From the NCBI RefSeq assembly GCF_014196845.1, contig NZ_JACIEM010000005.1:434001-498000 (forward strand): DNA of 64,000 nucleotides. Reading direction: 5' to 3'. The translations under genes were made by a program, and so were the position numbers. This document shows positions 1 to 6,871 of the stretch, piece after piece. Position 1 is the stretch's first letter; each line of letters begins with the position of its first letter. The DNA is from Aurantimonas endophytica. GTDB taxonomy: Bacteria > Pseudomonadota > Alphaproteobacteria > Rhizobiales > Rhizobiaceae. The notes beneath the pieces are model-generated. The model ran no database searches and was not told where the DNA came from. It worked only from the letters and a program-made list of their open reading frames with translations.

Positions 1-1
1 G

Positions 2-244
2 AAGGACTGGACGAGCGACGTCGACACGACGCTCCAGACCTCCTCCATCGACATGCAGAAGGCGATCCGGAACATCCAGGCGATCCTGATCAAGCTCGGC
101 TACGACCCCGGCACGCCCGACGGCGTGGCCGGCGCGAAGACGACCGAGGCGATCAAATCGTTCCAGCAGTCGGCGGGGCTCGAGGCCACCGGCAACATCG
201 ACGAAGCGCTCATTCGGGCGCTGCTCGAGCGAAAGGACAGCTGA
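2..244 (+). CDS. peptidoglycan-binding domain protein, C-terminal fragment
   Basis: The reading frame is open from the left edge to the TGA at 242-244, so only the last 80 codons of a longer gene are present. The fragment carries one PG_binding_1-like repeat: an N-terminal helix, the turn around LGYDPGTPDG, and the FQQSAGL segment that ends this fold. Such repeats bind the cell wall and usually sit at the C-terminus of secreted hydrolases or periplasmic proteins. An internal ATG at 53 is in frame but falls inside the domain linker, so I do not take it as the start. The function of the missing N-terminal part is unknown. Confidence 0.75.
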   Translation, partial: KDWTSDVDTTLQTSSIDMQKAIRNIQAILIKLGYDPGTPDGVAGAKTTEAIKSFQQSAGLEATGNIDEALIRALLERKDS

Positions 245-335
245 GGCGCCGACATTCATTTGACAGGCGTCGAAAGTTCGGGCGAAGAGGGTCCGGACCT
301 TTCTCTGGCTCCCTCGCGCAAAGAGCTGCCAGCTC

Positions 336-1262
336 GTGAACCTTTATCTCCCGATCGCGGAAATATCCGTCAACATCCTGGTCATCATGGGGATGGGTGT
401 CGCGGTCGGCTTCCTCTCCGGCATGTTCGGCGTCGGCGGTGGGTTCCTGATCACGCCGCTGCTCATCTTCTACAACATCCCCCCGGCCGTGGCCGTCGCG
501 ACCGGCGCCAACCAGGTCATCGCCGCCTCCTTCTCCGGGGCGCTCGCCCACTACAAGCGCGGGACGATCGACCTCAAGCTCGGGACGATGCTCCTGATCG
601 GCGGTGCCGTCGGCTCGGTCGGCGGCGTCGCGCTGTTCACGCTGCTGCGGCGGCTCGGCCAGCTGGATCTCGTGGTCTCGCTTCTCTACGTCATCTTCCT
701 CGGCGGCGTCGGCGGCCTGATGCTGGTCGAGAGCCTGCAGTCGATGTGGCGCCGCGGCGACGGCAGCGGCGAGGTCAAGCGGTCCGGCAAGCACAACTGG
801 GTGCATGGCCTGCCGTTCAAGATGCGGTTCCACCGCTCCAAGCTCTATGTCTCGATCATTCCGGTAATCGGCCTCGGCGCGATCATCGGCGTCCTGGCGG
901 CGATCATGGGCGTCGGCGGCGGGTTCATCATGGTCCCGGCGATGATCTACCTCCTGCGCGTGCCGACCAACGTCGTTATCGGCACGTCGCTGTTCCAGAT
1001 CATCTTCACGGCCGCGGTCACCACCGTGCTGCAGGCGGCGACGAACTACACGATCGACATCGTGCTGGCGTTCCTGCTGATGCTCGGCGGCGTCATCGGC
1101 GCGCAGTTCGGCGCCGAAGCCGGACGCAAGCTGCGCGGCGACCAGCTGCGGGCGCTGCTGGCGCTGCTGGTACTCGCCGTGGGGCTTCGGCTCGGTTTCG
1201 AACTCGTCGTCACGCCCGAGGAGCCCTACTCGATCAGCCTGCCGAGCGGAGAGACCGGATGA
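336..1262 (+). CDS. TauE/SafE-family sulfite/sulfonate exporter, membrane protein
   Basis: This 308-residue integral membrane protein has the two-fold repeat of the TauE/SafE (DUF81) family: a first half with FGVGGGF near residues 31-37 and a second half with AAIMGVGGGF near residue 190, each followed by hydrophobic helices. Family members export sulfite, sulfoacetate or other small anions; the substrate here is not readable. The start is a GTG at 336; no earlier start fits the N-terminal helix. The stop overlaps the next gene (ATGA at 1259-1262), so the two are probably translationally coupled. The pairing of TauE with a TIGR02186 protein is recurrent in alphaproteobacteria. Confidence 0.9.
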   Translation: MNLYLPIAEISVNILVIMGMGVAVGFLSGMFGVGGGFLITPLLIFYNIPPAVAVATGANQVIAASFSGALAHYKRGTIDLKLGTMLLIGGAVGSVGGVALFTLLRRLGQLDLVVSLLYVIFLGGVGGLMLVESLQSMWRRGDGSGEVKRSGKHNWVHGLPFKMRFHRSKLYVSIIPVIGLGAIIGVLAAIMGVGGGFIMVPAMIYLLRVPTNVVIGTSLFQIIFTAAVTTVLQAATNYTIDIVLAFLLMLGGVIGAQFGAEAGRKLRGDQLRALLALLVLAVGLRLGFELVVTPEEPYSISLPSGETG

Positions 1263-2101
1263 CCGGCCGGGGGTTCACGGCTTTCGCGTATCCTGGGCGC
1301 CTGGTGCAGTCTCTGGCGGCACTGTTTGCTCTTGCGGTCTTCCTTGCCGTGCCTGCGCGCGCGCAGCTGGCCGCCGAGACCTTCGAGATCGGCCTGTCCA
1401 CCGAGCAGATCGGCATCACCTCCGATTTCACCGGCGCCCGACTGGTCGTTTTCGGCGCTCTCGACAACGCCGACGGTCGCATCCTGCGCGAGCAGCGCTA
1501 CGACATCGTCGTGGCGCTGATCGGGCCCCGGCGTCCGGTGGTCGTGCGCGAGAAGGAGCGCATGCTCGGGCTCTGGATCAATCGCGGGTCGGAGAGCTTC
1601 GCAGCGCCGCCGTCGTCCTATGCCCTGGCCTCCACCCGGCCGCTTGCCGACATCATGAGCGAGGCGAACCGCGTCAATCTGTCGATCGGCATCGCCGACC
1701 TGCGGCTTGGTGGCGGCGGCGAGCCGGCGGCCGACGACGACGCCCAGGCGGTCGTGCCGAACCGCGACGAATATGCCACGGCGCTCAGGCGCATCCGCGA
1801 GAACAACGGCCTCTACAACCAGCGCTTCGGCAGCGTGCAATTCGTCAGCCCGACACTGTTCCGCGCCGATCTTCAACTGCCGGCCGGGCTCCCGACCGGC
1901 GAGCACACGGTGCGGGCCTATCTGTTCCGCCAGGGGGTGTTCATCCGCGGCAGCACCGCGACGCTGACGGTCGTGAAGACAGGCTTCGAGAGCTTCATCT
2001 ACGGTTTCGCCACCAATCACGGTATTCTCTACGGGTTTGCCGCGGTCATCCTTGCCATCTTCACCGGCTGGTTCGGTCGCATCCTGTTCAAGCGCGACTA
2101 G
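1259..2101 (+). CDS. TIGR02186 family membrane-anchored periplasmic protein
   Basis: The product is 280 residues with an N-terminal signal peptide ending near ARAQ (about residues 35-38), a periplasmic beta-rich region, and one C-terminal membrane helix followed by a short basic tail (GRILFKRD). This matches the alphaproteobacterial TIGR02186 family, whose function is unproven but which accompanies TauE-type exporters. The reading frame is open far upstream, but the ATG at 1259 is the sensible start because it gives the signal peptide and overlaps the upstream stop by 4 nt. The role is inferred only from the neighbour: an accessory protein for anion export. Confidence 0.85.
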   Translation: MTGRGFTAFAYPGRLVQSLAALFALAVFLAVPARAQLAAETFEIGLSTEQIGITSDFTGARLVVFGALDNADGRILREQRYDIVVALIGPRRPVVVREKERMLGLWINRGSESFAAPPSSYALASTRPLADIMSEANRVNLSIGIADLRLGGGGEPAADDDAQAVVPNRDEYATALRRIRENNGLYNQRFGSVQFVSPTLFRADLQLPAGLPTGEHTVRAYLFRQGVFIRGSTATLTVVKTGFESFIYGFATNHGILYGFAAVILAIFTGWFGRILFKRD

Positions 2102-2111
2102 AGTGCGTCCG

Positions 2112-2609
2112 ATGACCAACGCCGATCCCGCCGACACTCCTCCGTCTGCTCCCCCTGCGCCGGTGCAGCAGCATGACGGCGGTACCCGCGTGGCCTGGAT
2201 CCTCGGCCTGGGCGGGCTCGTGCCGTTCGTCCTGATGACCGCGATGCTCGTCTACGCCGGTAGGGACTTCATCGCCTACCGCCAGCTCATCCTGGCCTAT
2301 GCAGGCTATTCCGCGACGATCCTCGCCTTTCTCGGCGGCATACGCTGGGGGGCTGCGCTTGCCCCGGCTGCGCATCGCCCCTCCATCCTCATCCTGTCGG
2401 TGCTGCCGGCGCTGGCCGCGTGGCTGGTGCTGTTCCTGCCGAGCCCGTGGCTCTTCGCCGGCTTCGCGTTGCTCTTCCTGCTGCAGGGCCTGTGGGACGC
2501 CATGGCGGCGCGAGGTGCGAACCTGCCGGACTGGTTCGGACGCCTGCGGATGGTGCTGACCGCGGTGGTCGTGCTCTGCCAGCTCGCGGCTTTCGCCTCG
2601 ACCTATTGA
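2112..2609 (+). CDS. DUF3429 domain-containing membrane protein
   Basis: A 165-residue protein with a short Pro-rich N-terminus and about five hydrophobic helices. The motif LAYAGYSATILAFLGGIRWG and the pattern of helices match DUF3429, a small inner-membrane family without an assigned function. The ATG at 2112 is chosen over upstream in-frame codons because those lie inside the preceding gene. It starts 10 nt after the TIGR02186 stop and is likely the last gene of the same operon. It converges with pdeM, whose stop is 4 nt away. Confidence 0.8.
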   Translation: MTNADPADTPPSAPPAPVQQHDGGTRVAWILGLGGLVPFVLMTAMLVYAGRDFIAYRQLILAYAGYSATILAFLGGIRWGAALAPAAHRPSILILSVLPALAAWLVLFLPSPWLFAGFALLFLLQGLWDAMAARGANLPDWFGRLRMVLTAVVVLCQLAAFASTY

Positions 2610-2613
2610 GCCC

Positions 2614-3330
2614 CTACCGGCAGAGCGAGCGGAACGGGATCGGATAGATCTGCGCGATGCCGATGACATAGGCCTTGGCCCGGACCGGATCGAACAGGCC
2701 ATGAAAGGCGCGGTCGAGCACGTTCAGCCCGCCTGTCGTCACGCCGAAGGAGGGCATGATCATCCGGTCGCCATCGCTGGCAAAGCAGGCGCTGCGGCTC
2801 GACCGCCCGCCGGCCGACACCTGGGCGACCGGATGGAGATGGCCGGCGACCTCGCCGACGCGCAGCGTCGGGCTCGGCTCGTGCCGGAAGGTCCATGGAC
2901 CGACGCAGATCGTCTCGTGCGTTTCGCCGCCGACATAGGCCGGCGGTTCGGGGTCGTGGTTCCCGGCGATCCAGATCCAGTCGCGGCCGGTCATCAGCCG
3001 GACGAGGACTTCGCGAAACTGGGCGGGCATGAAGGCGGCGCCGTGCCGGTCGTGGAAGGAGTCGCCCAAGCAGATCACCCGGACGGGATCATAGCGTTCG
3101 AGCGCCGCGCCGAGCAGTGAGAGGGTCGCGGCCGTGTCGTAGGGCGGCAGCATCATGCCGCGCCGGGCGAAGGCCGCACCCTTCTCGAGATGCAGGTCGG
3201 AGACGACGAGCAGTCGTTCGGACGGCGCGTAGAGAATGCCGGACGGATCGCAGACGACCGTGGCGCCCGCCAACTGCATCTCGACGCCCGGACAGTCGTT
3301 CCGTCGCAGCCGTCGCGCCAGTGCATTCAT
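2614..3330 (-). CDS. pdeM: ligase-associated DNA damage response endonuclease PdeM
   Basis: A calcineurin-like metallophosphoesterase of 238 residues with all metal-binding blocks: DLHLEKG (45-51), GDSFHD (89-94), GNHD (123-126) and GHLHP (163-167). The LEKG and GHLHP context is that of the PdeM subgroup, which is normally encoded with an exonuclease, an ATP-dependent ligase and an Lhr-like helicase and is thought to act in DNA repair. The ATG at 3330 has GGAA about 8 nt upstream; an in-frame ATG at 3351 would add seven residues. The helicase partner lies 3.5 kb away on the same strand and the exonuclease 9.6 kb away on the other strand, an unusually dispersed layout. Confidence 0.88.
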   Translation of the reverse strand: MNALARRLRRNDCPGVEMQLAGATVVCDPSGILYAPSERLLVVSDLHLEKGAAFARRGMMLPPYDTAATLSLLGAALERYDPVRVICLGDSFHDRHGAAFMPAQFREVLVRLMTGRDWIWIAGNHDPEPPAYVGGETHETICVGPWTFRHEPSPTLRVGEVAGHLHPVAQVSAGGRSSRSACFASDGDRMIMPSFGVTTGGLNVLDRAFHGLFDPVRAKAYVIGIAQIYPIPFRSLCR

Positions 3331-3601
3331 TCGCAGTTTCCGGATTCGCATGGGTGATTCGCGTTTCGTTCCCATCCAAGCCACGACGGATGGCGAAAAC
3401 AAGGGGCACATTGTCCCGCCAGTCGCGGCGGCGCCTATTGCACCTCGCCAACGCCCTTCCGACCGCCTAGGATCGCTGCAGCGCACCCATTGCCCGGGGC
3501 GCCACAGCGTGATGCAGCCCGGGCGGCGTGTCGCGGGACTGCCGCCGTCGCCATGGCCAGGCGCGTGCCGATCGCCGAAGGGCCCGATGGGGAAATGCCG
3601 C

Positions 3602-4423
3602 ATGCGCATCCGACTGGGCTGCGAGCTCGCCTACCAGCTGCCGGCGCCGACGCCGATGATCATCAATCTCAACGTGCATTATTCGCGCGTGGGCTCGCTG
3701 GAACGGCCGGATCACCTCGTGACGAAGCCGGCGGTGCCGATCACCAGCTACCGCGACAGCTTCGGCAACTGGTGCAACCGCCTGGTTGCGCCCGCCGGCG
3801 ATTTCGTCCTCGGCACGGACGGCGTGATCCACGACGAGGGCCTGTCCGATCCGGTCGGGCTGGACGCGATCCAGCACGAGGTCGAGGACCTGCCGTCGGA
3901 GACGCTGCAGTTCCTGCTCGGCAGCCGCTATTGCGAGACCGACCTTCTGTCCAACGAGGCCTGGCGGCTGTTCGGGAACACGGCGCCCGGCTGGGGCCGC
4001 GTCCAGGCGATCTGCGACTTCGTGCACAACCACGTGCGCTTCGGCTACGAGAACTCCCGCGCCACCCGCACCGCGGCGGAGACCTATTCGGAGGGCGTCG
4101 GCGTCTGCCGCGACTTCACCCACCTCGCCGTCACCTTCTGCCGGGCGATGAACATCCCGACCCGCTACTGCACCGGCTATATCAGCGATATCGGCCTGCC
4201 GCCGCCTTACGCGTCGATGGATTTCGCCGCCTGGATGGAGTGCTATCTCGGCGGACGGTGGTGGACCTTCGATCCCCGCAACAACGCCCCCCGTTTCGGC
4301 CGCGTGCTGATCGCCCAGGGGCGTGACGCCGCCGATGTGCCGCTGACCCACACGTTCGGGCAGAACACGCTGACGGGCTTCAAGGTCTGGATCGGCGAAG
4401 AGCCTGCCGGCCAAGGCAAATAG
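3602..4423 (+). CDS. transglutaminase-like family protein
   Basis: A 273-residue cytoplasmic protein: an N-terminal beta domain (bacterial transglutaminase-like N-terminal region, about residues 1-90) and a transglutaminase core whose nucleophile lies in GVGVCRDFTHLA. The core ends with RWWTFDPRNN, which supplies the Asp. At the place where the classical core has a His before AW-x-E, this protein reads DFAAWMECYL, so the usual catalytic His appears to be Ala. The ATG at 3602 has GGGGAA about 7 nt upstream. Members of this group are cysteine peptidases or amidases of unknown substrate. Confidence 0.85.
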   Translation: MRIRLGCELAYQLPAPTPMIINLNVHYSRVGSLERPDHLVTKPAVPITSYRDSFGNWCNRLVAPAGDFVLGTDGVIHDEGLSDPVGLDAIQHEVEDLPSETLQFLLGSRYCETDLLSNEAWRLFGNTAPGWGRVQAICDFVHNHVRFGYENSRATRTAAETYSEGVGVCRDFTHLAVTFCRAMNIPTRYCTGYISDIGLPPPYASMDFAAWMECYLGGRWWTFDPRNNAPRFGRVLIAQGRDAADVPLTHTFGQNTLTGFKVWIGEEPAGQGK

Positions 4424-4451
4424 AGAAGCGAGCGGCGGCCCGGGGAGTCGC

Positions 4452-4835
4452 TCAGGGCTGCGCCCGCTTCTCGGCTGCCGCCAGCATGGCCGCATGGATA
4501 CGCTGCTGCAGCGCGGCGGTTCGCGCCGCCACCGCCTGCTGCGCGTTTCGCAGGGCCGCGGCGTCGAATGGCTCGGCCTGCAGCGCGGCCACCATCGCGC
4601 GCCGTTCCTGACGCAAGGCGGCGACGTCGGCGATGAAGTCGCCGCGGCCTGCGGCAAATTCCGCGCGAATGGCGCGGCGCAATTCCGGCGGATAGTCGGC
4701 CATGGCTTCCTGGACGAGCGCCATGCTAGGTCGCTCGGCTCCCCACTGGCCGAGCACATAGCCGAGGCCGACGAGGTTCCCGATCAGCGACAGGAACAGC
4801 GCGATCGCGAGAACGGGGACGATCCAGCGGCGCAT
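4452..4835 (-). CDS. periplasmic heavy-metal-sensor/resistance family protein
   Basis: A 127-residue protein with an N-terminal membrane anchor (about residues 4-26) and an alpha-helical periplasmic part rich in Arg, Glu and Ala. The helical segment with PPELRRAIRAEF and the Gln/Arg repeats matches the CpxP/Spy-like 'periplasmic heavy-metal sensor' family (PF13801). The ATG at 4835 lies 4 nt after the stop of the anti-sigma gene, so it is the third gene of the ECF sigma operon. In such operons this protein probably senses envelope state and acts through the anti-sigma factor; that role is inference. Confidence 0.8.
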   Translation of the reverse strand: MRRWIVPVLAIALFLSLIGNLVGLGYVLGQWGAERPSMALVQEAMADYPPELRRAIRAEFAAGRGDFIADVAALRQERRAMVAALQAEPFDAAALRNAQQAVAARTAALQQRIHAAMLAAAEKRAQP

Positions 4836-4839
4836 TGTC

Positions 4840-5304
4840 TCACGACCTCCCGGGCCAGAGCGGCGCGTCGCCCATATTGCCCAGGCCCGCGCCGGCGAAA
4901 TTGCCCTCGGCGATGGCGAGGAGCAGTTCGTCCGGGACGCCCACCGAAGCGGTGCCCATGGCATAGCCGAGGCCGATGGCGAGGACGACAGTCGCGAAGG
5001 CGGAGGCGGCCATGGGGGCCGGGCTCAGACAGCGGGCGATGACAGTGTCGAGGCGCGAAACGGGCGATGGCCGGTCGGCTGCCGCGATGCGCTTTCGCAC
5101 CCCCGCCAGGATCGCGGCCTCGTCCGGGGCCGAGCGCACGGCGCGGGCGAGGAGCCCGGCAAGCATCTGATCGTCTTCGAGCCGCGATCGGGCCGCTCCG
5201 TCCACCGCCAGCAGGAGCAGCGCTCCAGCGCGGTCGTCCGGCGGCCAGCTATCGATGTCCGGGCCGTAGCGCAGAAGGTGCTTGTCGAAAGTCTTGCGGT
5301 CCAT
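4840..5304 (-). CDS. putative anti-sigma factor, single membrane span
   Basis: A 154-residue protein with a soluble N-terminal part (DKHLLRYGPDIDSWP) and one strong membrane helix near residues 97-115, followed by a short periplasmic tail. It has no HxxxCxxC zinc motif of the ZAS anti-sigma class. Its position, 17 nt downstream of an ECF sigma gene and 4 nt upstream of a periplasmic sensor gene, and its cytoplasmic-TM-periplasmic layout make it the likely anti-sigma factor. The assignment rests on context and topology, not on a recognised domain. Confidence 0.65.
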   Translation of the reverse strand: MDRKTFDKHLLRYGPDIDSWPPDDRAGALLLLAVDGAARSRLEDDQMLAGLLARAVRSAPDEAAILAGVRKRIAAADRPSPVSRLDTVIARCLSPAPMAASAFATVVLAIGLGYAMGTASVGVPDELLLAIAEGNFAGAGLGNMGDAPLWPGRS

Positions 5305-5321
5305 GTCTTGGCTCCTGCCTG

Positions 5322-5948
5322 TCAGGGGTCGAGCCGCTGCCGCAGCGTGCGACGCGCCCGTACCAGTAATTGTTCGTAGGCGCCGAGGCGGATCCCCATG
5401 GCGTCCGCGGCGCTGGCATTGTCCAGCCCGCCGGCGGCGCTCAGCAGGATCGCCATGCGCTGGCGCTCCGGCAAACGGCCGATGGCTTGGCGGGCCTTGT
5501 CCAGCGCGTCGCGGCTTTCCGTCTGGCGCAGCGGGTCCGGCACTTCGCTCGGCTCGGTTTCCTCGCGGGCGCCGAGGCCGACAAAGGCCCGCAGCGCACG
5601 GCTGCGCTTGCGGTCGACGCAGCGATTGACCGCGATGCGGTAGAGCCATGTCGCGACCTTGGCGGTCTCCGGCCGGTATCGGTCGGCATGGCGCCAGGCG
5701 CGGTGGAAGACGTCCTGGACGACTTCCTCGGCGTCGGCGGCATTGCCGAGAAAGCGCAGGCAAAATCCGTGCAGCCCGCCTCCGTGAAGGGAGACGAGCT
5801 GCGTCAGGGCGCCCTGATCGCCCGCCGCCATACGGCGGACGATTGCGGCGTCGGGCGCCCCGGATCGGTCGGAGCCGGCGGCCGCTTGGACGGGGTGATC
5901 CATCGGTGCGGGCTCCGGCCCGAAGCGGTCGCGTGAAAGGTCCGGCAT
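5322..5948 (-). CDS. RNA polymerase sigma factor, ECF (sigma-70) family
   Basis: A 208-residue sigma factor with region 2 around NAADAEEVVQDVFHRAWRHA and ATWLYRIAVNRCVDRKR, and region 4 at the C-terminus (LPERQRMAILLSAAGG to LVRARRTLRQRLDP). The linker and the absence of regions 1 and 3 define it as extracytoplasmic-function type. The ATG at 5948 has GGAA 8 nt upstream; an ATG at 5903 (MDHPVQ), also with a GGAG, would remove 15 residues. It opens an operon with a membrane anti-sigma candidate and a periplasmic sensor, and probably controls an envelope or metal stress response. It lacks the features of EcfG, so it is a different regulon. Confidence 0.88.
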   Translation of the reverse strand: MPDLSRDRFGPEPAPMDHPVQAAAGSDRSGAPDAAIVRRMAAGDQGALTQLVSLHGGGLHGFCLRFLGNAADAEEVVQDVFHRAWRHADRYRPETAKVATWLYRIAVNRCVDRKRSRALRAFVGLGAREETEPSEVPDPLRQTESRDALDKARQAIGRLPERQRMAILLSAAGGLDNASAADAMGIRLGAYEQLLVRARRTLRQRLDP

Positions 5949-5995
5949 CGAAGCGTTCCGGGCGTCTGCGGCCGGTTGGCGGCTGGAGCGGAAGC

Positions 5996-6298
5996 CTAGC
6001 GGATCCAGCGACCGGTGCGAACGACCGTGTAGCCCCGAGGACCGACGACGCGGGTGACGCCGCGGGCGCGATAGGGGCCGACGGCGATCCCGCGGTCCGC
6101 CACATAGGCGCGACCGTGCGGACCAACTGCGGTCACCGAGCGGTAGCAGCGGTCGACGAAGCCCGCGACGCAGCCCTGGGAAACGGCATAGCTGCCGCCG
6201 CGCGGTCCGTAATGGATACGCTCGCCGGCCTGGGAGGGCAGGGCGAAGATGGTGCCGGCGCCGAGTGCGGCGAAGGCGGCGAGGGTCTTGAGGTTCAT
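5996..6298 (-). CDS. small secreted protein of unknown function
   Basis: A 100-residue protein with a clear signal peptide (MNLKTLAAFAALGAG to PSQAG, about residues 1-25). The mature part is basic and rich in Gly, Arg and Tyr, with repeated GPRG/GPHG/GPYR turns and two Cys residues in QGCVAGFVDRCYRS that could form a disulfide. A strong AAGGAG precedes the ATG at 6298. It lies between the ECF sigma gene and an EF-hand gene on the same strand and may be a target or partner of that operon. I do not recognise a family. Confidence 0.7.
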   Translation of the reverse strand: MNLKTLAAFAALGAGTIFALPSQAGERIHYGPRGGSYAVSQGCVAGFVDRCYRSVTAVGPHGRAYVADRGIAVGPYRARGVTRVVGPRGYTVVRTGRWIR

Positions 6299-6345
6299 GG
6301 GTTCTCTCCTTGGTCACATGGGTCAAGCGAAACGAAAGAGCGTCT

Positions 6346-6777
6346 TCAGCGGCCGGCCAGCGCGTTGACCGCAGCGGCGAGCTCGTCCTTATCCAGACGG
6401 CCGTCGCGGTTCCTGTCGGCGAGGTCGAACAGCGCGGGCACGTGCATGAATTCGGCGCGCGATACCCGGCCGTCGCCGTTGCGGTCACGGGCCTCGATAC
6501 GGCCTTCCGCGACGGTGCGGGCGGCACTGATGCGGCGGGCCACCCGCTCGCGGGCGGCTTCGATCTCGCCGCGATCGAGATGACCGTCACCATTGGTGTC
6601 GAGACGTGCGAAGCGCTTCGCCATGGCGGCCTCGAATTCGCCGCGGTCGATGGCGCCGTCGCGGTTGATGTCGACGCGGTCGAACACGCGGGACATGACC
6701 AGCGACTGGGCGCTGGCGGCATTGACGGTGAGCGGCAACGCCAGGGCGGCGATCAGGATCAAGGAGGGCTTGGCCAT
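6346..6777 (-). CDS. EF-hand calcium-binding periplasmic protein
   Basis: A 143-residue protein with a signal peptide (cleavage after about residue 23, ASAQ) and four EF-hand loops: DINRDGAIDRGEF, DTNGDGHLDRGEI, DRNGDGRVSRAEF and DRNRDGRLDKDEL. All four loops keep the Asp-x-Asn-x-Asp-Gly pattern and the final acidic residue, so all should bind Ca2+. It is encoded just upstream of the small secreted protein and the ECF operon, an arrangement that suggests a metal-linked envelope response. The ATG at 6777 directly precedes the signal peptide. Confidence 0.88.
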   Translation of the reverse strand: MAKPSLILIAALALPLTVNAASAQSLVMSRVFDRVDINRDGAIDRGEFEAAMAKRFARLDTNGDGHLDRGEIEAARERVARRISAARTVAEGRIEARDRNGDGRVSRAEFMHVPALFDLADRNRDGRLDKDELAAAVNALAGR

Positions 6778-6871
6778 CGTGGCGGCTCCGTTGCGAAGGA
6801 TCGGGTGCCGTCTTCGGCATCCGGTCCCTGATACGCAGCCCGTGGCGCCGCCCTACGCGGCGGCCCGGAAT

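Noticed and set aside
260-1258. Upstream extension of the TIGR02186 reading frame
   Set aside because: It runs through the TauE gene; the ATG at 1259 gives a signal peptide and couples to the TauE stop.
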